64,000 bases of DNA from Jaapia argillacea MUCL 33604 (lineage: Eukaryota; Basidiomycota; Agaricomycetes; Jaapiales; Jaapiaceae). Both the position numbers and the translations under genes were made by a program. Under the pieces are notes generated by a model. It saw only the letters and a program-made list of their open reading frames with translations. It did no database searches and was not told where the DNA came from. Below, piece after piece: positions 20,893-33,850 of this stretch; the first letter of the stretch is position 1; the number at the start of each line of letters is the position of its first letter. Location: positions 7,831-71,830 of the forward strand of contig KL197730.1 in the NCBI GenBank assembly GCA_000697665.1. The letters are read 5' to 3'.

Positions 20893-21785
20893 CATCGGCG
20901 AAGCCAAGAGTTCCCACTGACACTCGCTGAGACTGGCGACCTGCGGGCCTGATTTGTCCCGTGCGACTGCCACTCATGATTGGCGGCAACAATTTCTCAC
21001 TTGTTCCTCACCAACCAATTCCGGTGGGTGAAGGATATCATTCATTCGATGTGTTCCTCCGTAGATTTACATGCCCCACACACCCCACTACTTTTAACTC
21101 GACCAGCCACGATACCCGATACCCACCTTTATACGTACCTCAGCAGCCCCTTACAAGCTGCTGGAGTAGGTCTCTATAATTCATCATCACATCCAATGTG
21201 TTGGGGCGTCAGTGCAGATAGGATGCTCCCGTACGTGTCGGAAGGGTTAGAGATACAATTCATGGTTGTATTTGGCCTGATGGTAGGGGCGAGGAAGCGG
21301 CCGTGGTGTACAGCCAGTGTTGTACACGATGGACAAAGAGAATTGTGACCCGATCATTTGATGAAAGCTGACGAGAAATGGAAGGCTTAACGTACGAGTA
21401 TGTTGATCGTTTGTCTCGATGTACGATTACAGCGCATTTGGCCCTAGAACATGCGCATAAAGTTCTCTCTCGATTCCAAGAAGTATCTCGTACACCGAAT
21501 ACATGAGAGAGAGAAGTGGAAGTGAGTGCTCGGGCACAGATGACACACCCCTGGCGTTGGGTACCAAACCCAATGCTCCCTTAACGAAAACTGAAAACCT
21601 CCCGCGACGGATGCAAGTTACTACTCGGCTTGTGCGAGTTCGAGACGAAGATCATGACGGCATTGTGAAACTAGGGCTGCGATTATATTGTGATATGTGG
21701 CGTTGACAAGTGATAGATAGGTACAAGGGAGAGGAGGTTTAACGTACCGATATCTGGACCGTTTGAGCATTTCCGAAGGGTCAAT

Positions 21786-24418
21786 GCCTGGACCGAAAGT
21801 CGGAGAACGCGTTCTCGCCGGGAGAGCCGGAGAAAACTTGCTAAATTTGAACTTCGGAGGACGATGCTTACGGCAATAAGAGTCGACGAGAAATATCGCC
21901 GAGGGGTCGACTTGACACATGGAGGACTCCGAGTGTGATGCAAGGTCGGAGACGTGCGAACGAGGGGTGGGTGCAGGTGATGACATTGAGTGGTTCGACG
22001 ATCATGACGCATGAAACATGCCATCGTCACTTTGAACTCCATTTTCGTCATCCCGAGAGCAAAGACCGCACCTTCCACACAACCCTTGAGTTTCGTTAAG
22101 CCGACAACGATATGACTGGCAATGAAGGTCAGACGAGTGACGAGGATTGATATCATGCGCTGAGACGAAGAGGAGGATGCTCGAATGCGCGTGCATCGCT
22201 GACGCTGAATGCCGCTGAGAATGAGAAGGTACGGGTGCAGTGTTGACCCTCCCGCGACGATTTCGGCATGTGAATGGATGTAGATTGAGAACAAGGGAAC
22301 CAGAGAGTTTGATAGGGTTGACGGCATTTTGAAATTTGGTTTGTCATGCCTTTGACGCTAGCCGTTTTTTTGCGTCGTTCACGAAGGATCTGGGTTTACT
22401 GCACGGGAAGGAAAGAGTGCGAAGGAGACAGAAACGATTGCATAACAGGCAGATCCGCGTCACGAAAGGACTCGGAGTGGGGAGCTAGAATTGTGTGTGC
22501 CGACGGACTTGGGGGGACGTAGAAACTGAAAACTTTGAGGTTGATCTGTATGTTCGTTCGTTTTTCAGCGACGTGGGCCATGACCAGTGACGACCGGCCC
22601 ATCATCGCACGAGAAACCGGAAAACTGCGAGACCTACAAAGCGGAAACAGGATTTCGGCGCTCTCGTGAGTTACGGTAGGTGAGATGGGTGTATTGAGAA
22701 CAAGGAATGGAGAGATTGATGAGTTGCGGGTAATTTGAAATTCGGAAAGGATCGTTATCAGGTCTCCGAGCGCTGAGAAGCTGTGTGAGAAGGGGATGTA
22801 CTTGCATTGGAGGTAATATGTATCTCTGGACGCGACAGGCCCTGGCGAGTGACGCCGACGATCGCTCCGTCTGTGAGTAACGGCTAAAGGACGATAGTTG
22901 TATGCCGATGAGAGATGTTTCACTGTTCCAGAGAAGAGTGAAACACCACATGAACATACATCTCGAATCCATGTGAGCTTGGGAGGAAGGATGGATACCG
23001 CTAGGGATGAGAGGGGTCGTCAAGGGATACCGGATAGACGGGTTGTGGTTTCAGCTAAATACGTGGTGGGTGGGACATTGCGTTTGGAGTGGGATGCGTG
23101 ATTATGCAGCTGCTTTTGCGTCATCAGCGAGAGCGTGCGATGGGATGATGAAGAGTACACACGAGTTATAATCCTTGGTCTCGTAGGTTTGGGTGAAAAG
23201 TCAGCGTGATTACTGCAGGATCTCGGGTATGTGAAACGCGAGAGTTGGAGGAAGTGCGAAGGCTTGGAGGACGGCAGAATTGCAGAGATCCGAGTCGATC
23301 CGTATGGATAAAACGATGATGAGGGTTGGGAGTTGTGAGAACAATAGAAAGGAGAGCTTGCGAGGAATGTATTCGATCCCCACGTGGAGAGAATTAGAAT
23401 AGGAAGGTTGAAAGTGACGGCAGCAAGGTTCGAAGCTAGAAGGCGCTTGGGTGAGAAGGAGTCACGAGACCGCGAGAGGAGGACCCTAGTGGATCGAGGA
23501 GGAATGGAGGAGAGAAGAATCAGGGGAGGTATGGAGAGGATTTGACTCGAGAGGATGCCGTTTGGAGTTGGGCGGTCAGATGAGGTGATAAGGGATGGAT
23601 GGAGATAAGATGGGACGAGTTCTGGAGGGGTCGATGCAGGGCACGATGCAGGAGGATATAGTGGAAGGAGATCAAGGAAAGAATCCATGGTTCATTAAGA
23701 GGGCGTATTTATCTTGTCTGGCTGTCAAGGGTAGCGATGGCAATGGTGATGGAGAGTGCGGAGGTTATCAGGGTATCCAGGGGGATGCTGTGTGGATAAT
23801 GAAGTGGGGAGAGTTGCGGAACGGATGAATTGTGATCGGAGGAATAATGGGAGCGAGTGCTGCGCCAGCCTCGAGGCAGAAAAGGACCATATTTGGGAGG
23901 ATATATCGGAGACAGTAGATCCGAGAGACGGAGAGCGAGTTGTTGCGAGATGATGAAAGGCGATGCTGTGAGCGAGTAGGAGCTGTAAGAGGCCAAGAGG
24001 GAGCTATGCAGTATCGGTGTATGCGGATGGAAGGGATCCGGTGATGGTGGGTAGTTGGATGAGGTGATTGAGGCCGCAGTCGAGCGGAGAAGAGAGAAGA
24101 GGGACAGAAGCCGAAGTTGCGAAGCAGATAAGCGGGAGTCTTCTGTAGGATCTGATTGGCTGTTCGGTTCAAGCACTCAGCAGCCTCTAATTGACACTCG
24201 CTCACGAATATTTTCTGCTTTACGACCTTTGCCAACGACAGCGACACGATCTGCGACTGACTGCATCGACCAGCCCGACGTCAGACGAGTGCGCCTTATG
24301 ATTGCCACCTGCATCTAATCTACACCGCCCTGCTCTCTGGGAACCTCACTTCTCCTTTCAACCCGCCCACAGCCCACTCCGTCCACAGTCTACCGCCAAC
24401 CACAGGCTACCAACCAAC
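21786..24418. other. Long stretch without a recognised gene
   Basis: About 2.6 kb. Long frames exist, mainly on minus (21683-22327, 22396-22923, 23020-23688), but they are Ser/Pro/His-rich, overlap each other in several frames and show no motif I know. Short similar words recur on the minus strand near 22290 and 22720 ('cttgttctcaat...ccatc.cac' after 'atttcaaa'), suggesting weak internal duplication. The part next to 24419 probably includes the promoter and leader of the following gene. Confidence 0.45.
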
Positions 24419-27400
24419 ATGTCCACGACGTCCATAACCACGGGCTCTCCGCCAACATCTCCACCCCGCCGCCACAAACGAGCCCCAGTCCCGCTCCTCC
24501 TCTCCTCCTTCCCCACTCCGCCCACCTTCATTCCCAACTCTCCTCTCCCTACAACCCCTCTTCCACCCTCGGGTTCGCAAACCATCACCTTTCCATCTGT
24601 ATCATCCATCGCGACACCCCTCGTCATGCCACCGACTCCATCCACTCCCAATCCTCCTCCGTCACGGCCGCCGTCCTTACCGCTACCGCCTGTTCCCGGC
24701 CCATCACCAATATCAGAACAGGAAACTCTCGCTTTCATGTCAAACAGGTCGCGAAGGGCGTCAAAAATATCAACTACTTCCTCCATCTACTCTACTCTAT
24801 CCTCAACTTCTGCCTCTCGACGCGACTCCGTTGCAAGTTCTGCCAGCAATCGTCCTACCTCTCCCTCAATCTCTGCTTCTTTTGCACGACGCGAGTCTGT
24901 AGCCAGTTTTCGTTCGTTCGCTTCATCAAACACAACTGGATCACTCCCAATCCCTCATCATCATCCTCACCCGCGTTCCCCACGAGACAGGTCGCCCAAA
25001 TCTCCCATTCTTCACCCTGTAACCAACGCCATTTCCATCTCTGAAGAAGACGTCGAAGAGATCACTCGCGCTTCAATGGCTATGGATTCATCAGAGGAGA
25101 GTTTGGAGTTGCTCATGGCTGGTGACGAGGGTGGCATTGACAAGGCGTTGGGTGCATTGAAGGGCGCAGTTTCCACTTCGCCGCTGATGCCGAGCGTGTT
25201 GCATCGCGCCAAAGGAACGCAGGATGGTTCTCTCTCCTCCATTTCCATGAAGGATTTGCCAGTATCTGACGTCGAGGCAGATGAACCTCCACCACGTCAG
25301 TCGGGACCCTCCATCGATCAAAGTGCAGAAGCTGCGCTCATTCATCTACAAATGAGAGCAGAGAGGTCAAAGAGTGATAGACACAAGGACCGCTTGGCTG
25401 CGTCGGTTTCATCTGCTGCCTCGACAGCTCTTGGTGTTCCTCGGGTACGGTCAGATGCAGTGGGGGAAGGCACAGTGGCAGCAGGCTCATTGGGGTCAGG
25501 CGCGGTGGAGTCAGGGGCAGTCAGGCCAGACGCAGTCGGGTCAGACAGGGCGCCGGGGGGCGTCAGCGTCAACGGTGTTGCCAATGGAACCGCCGCACTC
25601 GCGTCAAGTTCCAAGTCTCGTGCCAGTCCCCCCCTACCCACTTCCAGACCCTCGCCAACCGAACCAAAGAAGTCCTCACTCAACGTCCCTCCCTCCCGTT
25701 CCTCGCATCTCACTTCCTCTTCCAAACGACCTCACCAAGTAGCCGTTCCCGTGCCCGCCGCTCGCTCCGACAGTCCAGATATCAAAGATATCCTCGAAAA
25801 GACTCCCAAACCAAGACGCAAGGCGAGTTCGAGTAATCTGACTGGTAGTGGAAGTGGGACCCCTGGAGAGAGGAGTAGGAGTGTTAGTAGGGTTAGGAAG
25901 GCGAGAGGCAGTGATGGTGCGCTTGTGTCTGGAAGTGGAATGGCGAATGGGGCCATGGTGAATGGCATGGGGAGAAGGAAGAGCGAGGGTAGTGTCCTCA
26001 TTGGCGGTCACTCGCATGAAGAGGCCTACGCTACCGATGCCATGCTCCCCGGACCCGACGAGAGCTTTGAAGATTACGGAGTCGTCGTCAAAGGCAAGTT
26101 GAGCGGTCTCAACAGCATCAACGGTTCACGGTTTGGTAGCGTCAATGGACATACCGCGGTCAAGGGAGGGTTGGACGTCGAGAGTCTCAGTAAGGCGTTG
26201 GATGGGTTTAGTTTTGGTGATGGCGCTAGCGTTGGGGCCTTGAGTGATTGTGGGACGGGCGTTGAGAGTGGAAGTGGAAGTGATTCGGAGATTGATATAC
26301 ATACTCCCCTGCCGTGAGTGCCGCCCTTCAGTAGTTTCATGACGTGGCCTTTATGTTCCCATTCACTCACATTGCACCTAGACATCTCATGCTCCGAGAC
26401 GGATTGCTCTCGCCAAACTCGAAGCTCTTGCCTGGGATGACCAGGACCCCTTCGCCGATGATGACGCCTGATGGGAGACCAGGCAGTGTATTTTCGACCA
26501 GTATGTCCTCATCTCAATCCTATGAACCAGCTCCTAACACGTTTCTAGTGACGACCGCCTCCGTGATGACCAAATCAGGCATCTTCAAAGACGAGAGGGA
26601 TACTCAGAGGAGGAGGGTGAGACATCGCGATGGCAGGTTGTTGAAAGGCGGGTTAGGACTCACTACCGGGTTGGGTTGGAGTGATTCGTGAGTCTCCAAT
26701 GTATCGTTCATCGTAGGTTCCACTCACGATTCGTTCTTTAGCGAAGACGAAGACGCTCCTTCACCACTCACCCGACGACTCTCCTCCATGGCACTCTCCC
26801 GTCAATCATCCAACTCTTCCGTTCGTTCAGCTCCTCATCCGCTCTCAAGATCGTACAGTGGTCCTGTCTCGGCTTCAACTGCCATCATCGACGACAAGAA
26901 GCGCACTAAACCTCGTTCCTCCCTACCCCCTACATCCTGGCAGCATCGAACAAGCAACCCCACATCCAACTCGCACACCACCGGCGCCGATTCTAGATCT
27001 CATTCCAGAAAGAATAGCGCAAACTCGAATTGGAGTGTTGGCGCCCTGAGTATTCCAGAGAATGGGACTGTAGAGTCTTGGAATACTACCGGGAGCTTTG
27101 CCATTCCTTCTGAAAAGACAAAGGGGAGGACATCCGTCACTTCAGACGTTGGCAGTCGCAGACCGTCGGAATCTGGCAGTTATCGTGGAGCGCCGTCCTC
27201 TGAAGCTGGAGGGAAGAGGAGGACGTCAGACTCGGCCAGTGTGAGGCGAGAGAGGGAAGAGTCCAATTCGACCTTGACCCCCTCAACCGCTTCTACCGTT
27301 GGTATGCCCTTGACTCCGATAGACAGCTCCGATCATGGCTTGGCTTATCCGAATGGGAGCCTCGGCAAGGGTAAGGAGAGGGAGAAGGCGCTGCCTGCTT

Positions 27401-28119
27401 TACCTACTCCAAAGAAGATGCAGTCGAATGCTTCCCTAAAGTCAAGTGTAGCCGTCTCGAGGAGTAGCGGTGGATCTGGCATTCCAAGTGGGTTGAGTGC
27501 GGGGTCCATCCCCCGTCCAAGGACTATTTCGTCGTCGTCGGCTACTTCATCTGTTGCGGGCATGCATGGACACGGACAAGCGAATGGAACGATGGGTCTA
27601 CCAGGATCTTCATTCATCGCTCAGCCGCCTCCGACCCCCGCTTTGCCTTCACCATCATTTTATCGAAGTCCAAGTACACCCCGACCGCTGCACCTCGCAC
27701 AAGCGCATTCACAACCAGGCGATACTCCACAAAAGTCGGCTACAGGAACGGGGTCGGTGTTGGGGTACAACAGAAACATTCACAATCAACAGAAGGAACG
27801 AATGCGAAGTTCCAGTACTCCCAAACCGATTCTCTCTTCGACTTCTTCCCTCCCATCGCTCTCCCGCCCGACATCTTCGATGGATTCACCCGCCAAGTTT
27901 GCACCCCCTCCATCGCCTGTACCTCCCTTGCCTTCTCCAAGACCGAAACCGAGGACGGGAGCGGGTATGGTCTATCGAACTAGTTCGCATCCTGGGTCTG
28001 GGCCTGCAACTGGTGGGAGTAGACTGAGGATGCCCAGTTCGATGGGAATGATGGGCCCACCTGCTTCTCCGAGGAGAACGCATACGGATCCAAATGCTGG
28101 CATCGGTATCGCATTGTGA
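24419..28119 (+). CDS. Large Ser/Pro-rich protein of unknown function
   Basis: Four exons: 24419-26313, 26382-26500, 26549-26687, 26742-28119, with GT-AG introns of 68, 48 and 54 bp and matching phases; about 1,176 residues. The start MSTTSITTGSPP is the first ATG of the open frame. Mostly low complexity: Pro-rich 1-100, many SRRxS and RRxS(V)AS motifs (likely kinase sites), a Gly/Ala/Val repeat near residue 350 and Ser-rich tail. The best conserved-looking segments are exon-2 HLMLRDGLLSPNSKLLPG and exon-3 to -4 DGRLLKGGLGLTTGLGWSDS followed by EDEDAPSPLTRRLSSMALSR. I recognise this segment as recurring in mushroom-class hypothetical proteins, but no function is known to me. Disordered, probably phosphorylated; a cytoskeletal or cell-polarity role would be a guess. 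Confidence 0.8.
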
Positions 28120-28584
28120 TCAGTGACATTCTCTACTCACTCTACACCACTCGTTCTTGCTGTTGTATTCTTTCCTTCATTCTCTATCTTACTCTCGACC
28201 TTGTATCATCCCCTCATTCGTCTCCCGTTCGATTATCGGTTATTAGTACATTACCACCTTCAATTCACCTTCAGCTTCAACTTCATTTGTACAGTATTCA
28301 ATCCAAGGATTTTCGTGCATTTCGCACCAGATTACAGTAAGGCTTAGATGTTGTTCGTTCCACCTTCTTTCGTTTTTTTGGATAGGATACCCTCTTATTA
28401 CTAGTACCCCGGCGCAATCGATGGATGGTAGCGCGCTGTGATGTGTATATAGAGAATGAAGCGTTCTTGGATTCAGGAGTAAAACCGATGCCTGGAATGA
28501 TACAGTGGTCAGATGTTGTTTGTCGTGTTGTCGGCATGCATTGTATCGGGGCACAGAACCACATACAAGACAGTTCCCGAGTGT

Positions 28585-30311
28585 TCAGATGGTTTGCCTT
28601 CGTTCATGTACAAAAGAATGAGCGACATGCTGGATGCGACGAGCAATCGACTCGGTGTCGATGCGCACTGAAGCTCGCGTATATGACATCTATGCCAGAA
28701 TGTTAGACAGAGCTTCAATTTCCATGCCGGTAGACGTACCTCTATTGACTCTTCAATCGACGCACGAGCAGACCACTGACAGGCCCGATCCAGTAAATTA
28801 ATACGCTCCTGAAGAAGTTCGCCGAACAATCTGCGTCGCTCCTCGGAGTGCCCTCGAAAGGGACCGCTCAGTAAGAAACACTCCTGAAGCTGCCTCTCTA
28901 TGATCTGGAAACGACGACGGTTCTGCGACTCCGCCGACTGGAAATATTGCAAGAATGTCGGAGAGAATGGAAAGACTGGGAAGCAGCGCTCCGACTTTTG
29001 CAAGAGACGGTTCATGGTGCCGGAATCCAGAACGAGCCTCTGAGAAGCTTCCAGCGAAAGGAGATCCCGCAATAACTGCAAAGTCGCATACCAGGACAAA
29101 GCTGGAGTCTCGGAGGAGTCGAAGATTGAGGAAATCTGAGTAGCGATAGCCTTCTCTGCATCCTCTATTCGGGGATCATTCTTCCGCGGCAGGTGCATCC
29201 ACGCGGAGTGCACATGTTCCAAAGGACCTAAAACCTTCTGTAGCCGCGTTTCCACTGATGATAGATGGCGCACAAGCTCCTCCTCCGTAGAGACTAAACG
29301 CGCAAGACCCCGCCTCACCTCTGTTACAACACTCCATCGACGACATGAGAACCCTTCGCACATGGTGCCAAAGGTGTCGATGTAGTGATCGTGCGAGCAA
29401 GGTCGCGTCGGATGGTCCAGCTCCTTCACGGCCATATCCACCAATGTGTGCTGCAATAACTTCCGACGCTCTAACAGCCAAACATAGGCATAGCGAGCCT
29501 CACTTTCCCATTCCATGCTTCGATGGGTTAACGCTCGGCATGTCATCTTGAAGATATTGGATGAGATCCTTTCTCGCATGCGCGCCGTAAAGTCCGAGTC
29601 GATGACTGCGGATACCCTCTCCACCATCTCCAGCTCTTCCCTTGCCTCTGGACTCCGAAAGGCACGCCTCACAGTGGCAAAGTGGAAACGATCGAGAAAC
29701 GTGGCGAATTCTACCGCATCCCACCCTGCTCGCCATCTCATCATATCCATCAGAACTCGATCCTGTCGTATCCCCTGTCGCAATTCGAAGGTCGAGTGTT
29801 CTCGGGCGCCACACCTCGCGAGACATTTCCAGATACGAGCGACGAACCACCAGCAATTGAAAGTGTAAACATTATATATGCAAGCTTTCGTATTGATGAT
29901 GTCCAAAACGGCGACGAGATACGAGAGGTTGATGTCGAAGCAGTGAAATGCGAAGGACGCGAGGATGGTATCGTCAACATGCTGTGCGGGTGACGCTTCG
30001 CTACATATGGTGACTGTATCCACACATTTGGAGCGAGTGGAGAGACCGCGAATGGTAAACCAGGAAGTTGTATCTCGCTCGATACGAAGATCTGTGTCGG
30101 CGATGACATTGTCGAAATCGACAACTTTGACGATGAGATATTCGTGCGACGGAGATCCTGAGGTTTTGGCCCAGAGGAGGTTTCTTAGATATAGTGTTTT
30201 GAATCGCTTCTCTTCTTTTGCCCAAGCCACAAACTTTTCGACCTTCACCTTCCTGCTGAGTTTGCTCATGCGAGAAGAGAAGTAGTCACCAAACTCAGTC
30301 CGTGAAGCCAT
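28585..30311 (-). CDS. Unknown protein of about 558 residues
   Basis: Start MASRTEFGDYFSSRMSKLSR at 30311. Exon 1 is 30311-28740, a 50 bp GT-AG intron is 28739-28690, and the last exon (28689-28585) ends HVAHSFVHERRQTI. Without the intron the frame also stays open to 28509, so the C-terminus is uncertain. The N-terminal about 200 residues have a domain-like pattern (YLIVKVVDFDNVIAD...RIERD... then YNVYTFNCWWFVARIW), where the NCWWF block resembles the cysteine motif of small papain-like folds. The rest is helical and charged (RAFRSPEAREELEMV, EERRRLFGELLQERI). I do not recognise the family beyond having the feel of mushroom-class lineage-specific proteins. It is convergent with the upstream Ser/Pro-rich gene. 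Confidence 0.72.
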
Positions 30312-31344
30312 AATGACGTCGGTGGCCTAACTTCGGGGTGTCCATCAAATTTAGTCTTAGAGTAAAAGTGACCTTACCTACGGAAGAAGTGTTGACAGGG
30401 AGAATCAAGGCAATTCAGGATCCGCAATCTAGTCTGTCAAACAGGGGAGATGAATAAAGGCCAAAGGGGATGAAGGAGACGAATCCTTACAACTCGAGTT
30501 TGGCAACAGTAAAAATGTCAAAGAACATTGGCAATGTGCACAGCAAACTTGCTAGGAACACATGTTCTGCTTCGAAAGAAAAGTTACAGGTGGCGAAAAA
30601 GCCCGGTAGTCTTTTTGGGGTGAGATCTGGTGAGATGCGGGCAGGGTGAGGTGAGGGTGAGCGCACCAATAGCAGACGAGCCAGCGAGGATACGCGGTCT
30701 CGAAGTCAGATGCATATGGAGGGACGGGACGATCGAGGACACAGTAAAATCTCATATTTGCCGAGCGCTGGGTAGAATTGGGGCCGCTAGCAGATTTCTT
30801 TTGCGACCCTGGCCAGCACAGAGGGCGGGTTACACAGCAAACAATATGGAAGAATCCGCTTTCCTGGTAAGTAATGGGCGCTAGTGAATCGACGATCCGA
30901 TATTCCAAATACTTTCGTGGCTATCATCCAGATGAATGGTTGAACAAAATGGAGACGTTGATGGACGAGTTGAGGAAATGGGGGTTGGGGGATGAGGAAA
31001 GGGCGGAGACAATCTCGGCACAATCCACGTTATCTCGGACACGTGGCAATCGTTCCACGATCGACGGAACGCTGAAACGCAGCGCAGGACCACCCTGCGT
31101 CCAACTCATCTTAGAAGTTAGAGCCGGGGCGAGTATTCGTCGTCTTCTAGAAATGCTGCCTTAACCTTCTGAAATGATCTTTCCCGCCTTGAAAATCGAG
31201 CGGCGTGCGTCGAGACACCGCTACACTACAGAGGTGAAACAACTCCGTCCGAGTCTTGACATACAGTATTATTGGTACAAACAATCCCCTCGAAACTTGT
31301 CTTGTATACCATCTTTCCGCCGGAGGACCACCCTTCGTCACACC
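30312..31344. other. Intergenic with a repeat copy
   Basis: Promoter side of the 558-residue gene and 3' flank of the first DUF4470 gene. Contains a repeat copy (30545-30835, listed separately). Short frames at 30874-31164 show no motif. Confidence 0.45.
30545..30835. repeat. Dispersed repeat, copy 1
   Basis: Similar to 37020-37285 in the same orientation: 'acacatgttctgcttcgaaa', 'agcccggtag', 'gagatctggtgagat', 'cagacgagccagcgagg', 'gccgagcgctggg', 'gaccctggccag'. The two copies bracket the tandem DUF4470 genes. Confidence 0.65.
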
Positions 31345-33850
31345 TCAGGCACGTGCAAACTCCACGAAGCGTTCCATCCACGTGAAGGAACTCATTTGGA
31401 CCTTAAACGTGAAAAGTTCAAAATTGAAAACCAGGACCGAGTGCGAAGAATGCCGCACATGAAAGTACCAGCTCTCCTTGTCCGGAAACACGGGTAGGCT
31501 GTTGGGTCGGCCCTCGAGTGGTGCGCAAAGACGCTAGCAAATATAAACGATCAGTCTCCGCCTCTGGAAAGTCTCAGACACTCACGTGGGGAACGATGGT
31601 GTGCTTTTCCTTGAGTTTCATCCCAGATTTCTTCAAGGCCGATGATATGTCTTGACTCGCGAGGAACTTTGAGAATGCCTCCGAATTATCGTATATGGTA
31701 TCGATATATGACATCTGACTTGCGACCGAGGCAGATGCGTCTAGTAACACATATCAGGCCAAGATGAAGAAAATCAACGATCAACCAGGTGAACCTGAGT
31801 CTGGTCCTCCAATTATGCGTATCTGGACTTCCGGGTCAGCCTCAGCTCGTCCGTGAAGAAATAGACACACCTTTCCTTCCCTGATGAGACGGCGAGTGAG
31901 TGCGTGAACAAGAGTTGGCGATTCAGGACGAGCCCCTGGCTGGGAAGTAATCCAATTCATGAAATATCCTAGCATGGTGGCATGCTTGGTGTCCTTCAGA
32001 AGGGGGCCCCAAGACGATAAGACACCAGAGATCCCAACATACTCGGTGTCGAGTATATTTGACACGTCGATACGGTCGAAAGATCTCGGGATATTGAGCT
32101 TCGAGAGCACATTTGCGCCGACCTGCCTCGACAACTCCCTCGCATCACGGTTGAATAAGAGAAACGAGACACGAAACTGTCGAAGACGCCGGGCAAATTT
32201 GCGGAGTTGATCTGATAGGTAGAAATACAGGCACCCGTACACATCAGAAGGATGAGCACCGTGTATCCGCCCCGCTTTCATGACCTCTCGGATGCTGGAA
32301 ATCTGTTAGCTCAACGTAAATTTCCTTTGATAAATGACATACTCCCAAGAATCCAAGGGGTCGACGTGTTCATTTTGAAGCCGTCGGCCTTCAGAAGAGA
32401 AGAGGAGGCGATTCGGAGTATTGAAGTGGGCGTTGAATGCACCGAAAGGTAAAACAAGGCCGGACCGATGATACTCCTGGAAGGCCAGTCGATGGGAAGA
32501 CTCTAGGCCTGAATAGAGGCGGTGAAGACGATCCCGGCTTGACGAGGCAAATCTGAGAGGAAGTAGGTCGACTACTGTGCTGTGAGATAGAATAGTATTC
32601 TTACCGTATGCGTTGATACTCGTCTTGGGCATTCGTTGCCGTATAACTTGAGTTTGACATACCACTAAGAAGGAACACCATGGCTGGTTCCATTTTGCCG
32701 GACAGAGTGGAGTTCGGGCCTAGAGGAACTGAGAAAATACCATCCTGACGCATGTCTGACAAGAATGGGCTCATGGTTGCCGAGGTATAGAAGGAGTTTT
32801 CGGTGGGTACTGAGACCGAGTACCACGTGTGAAGGGCGACCTCTGCAGCTACGGTCTCGCTCGCAGTCGTACCAAGGACAAGGAGTAGAACGAGATTTCT
32901 GAGCATAACATGAGGATCTCGATCATTCATCAAGAAAGTCAGTTGTCCTGAATAGTCTTCGGGCAGTGTGTTAATTGTGCGCAAGGCGTTCCTGAGATCG
33001 CCAGATGCTAGGGAGTTCAGAGGATCAACGTAAGCCAAACTTGAAGAGTACCCGCAAACGACACTGACCTACGAAAGCGAGAGAAAGGTCTTTGGACAAA
33101 TCACTTTCGTTTTGATGAAGATTGATCGCATCGAGGGCAGGCATATTCCCCCACCTAAGTACCAAAAATCTTGATGGCATTGAGAAAGCGAAGAATGCTA
33201 CAAATGAAAGCCAACAGAACTCATGTCCCATTCTGACATCTGATCGTTTTCAGCAGAATCTGGGATAATGAATGAGGGCAGTCGGCTTTCAGCCATCCAC
33301 GCTGGTTTCCAGTTTGAAGACCTGAGCTTATCCTTGCAGTCTGGCCGAGGGTGTTAAGCGGTGCAACTACAATGCCGAGGCGACACACCTCGCTTGTGGA
33401 TTGGCCAATGCTGCTGCTGACAGACCTGTGAAAGGTTGAGGCATACGAAGTGTGATTGATGAAGTAGTGGTTACCTTTGAGCAGTATGACACCAACTTGC
33501 ATGCGCTACAGGCCAGTCTTCCTTCATGAGGGCATGTCCTGTGCTGCTGGACTTGGAAGTTGGCACAAAACAGCTTCTCCAACGGTTGAATCTTGAGAGC
33601 GTAGCCTGCCCGAACAGAGTCGGCCAGTCGATTCAGGGACTGGATGTTTGCACCTTGATCAAGGATAGTCGGGCTGAGTCGCTGAGACAATGGGAGCTCA
33701 ACGGCAACATTCTATAAATCATTGCAGAGGTCAGAAGCGTCGCTGTCTACGGCCCTGAGAATCCAAGAGGAACTACGGTCGAAACGCTGGCAGTGCCACA
33801 CTTACTTTGTTGGTCGAAAGATGAGACAGCTCAGCAACGAGTGAATCCAT
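31345..33850 (-). CDS. MYND finger / DUF4470 protein, paralogue 1
   Basis: Exon 1 encodes MDSLVAELSHLSTNK (ATG at 33850), then an intron, then NVAVELPLSQRLSPTILDQG... The finger is CPHEGRLACSACKLVSYCSK, an intron, VCQQQHWPIHKR, an intron, DCKDKLRSSNWKPAW. DUF4470 follows: WGNMPALDAINLHQNESDL, SGDLRNALRTINTLPEDYSG, LMNDRDPHVMLRNLVLLLVL, then FASSSRDRLHRLY, the Cys/Phe-rich middle part and the end PVFPDKESWYFH, an intron, VQMSSFTWMERFVEFARA. At least eight short introns of GT-AG type. This domain pair (MYND plus DUF4470) is known from mushroom-class proteins related in layout to Mss51-type regulators; the function is unknown. No stop was seen in the exons I traced. Its neighbour at 34201 is a tandem duplicate with the same intron positions at the 3' end. 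Confidence 0.8.

Larger units (their letters stand above)
19405..21785. repeat. Segmental duplication, right part, copy B (R2'), interrupted
   Basis: Partner of 14086-15025, interrupted by the 19600-20892 insertion. Homology resumes at 'gaagccaagag' (20900) and stops near 21780, just where copy A enters the MYND coding region. The MYND start codon region is present but altered, and no MYND gene follows. Confidence 0.8.

Noticed and set aside
21683-23688. Long minus-strand frames that could be a gene
   Set aside because: Several frames overlap in the same stretch, the peptides are low in complexity, and no motif or splice logic supports any one of them.
24358-24786. Gly/Val-rich minus-strand frame
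   Set aside because: Antisense shadow of the Pro/Ser-rich exon 1 at 24419.
28509-28740. Read-through C-terminus of the 558-residue protein
   Set aside because: A canonical 50 bp intron fits better, though the longer frame is also open and cannot be excluded.
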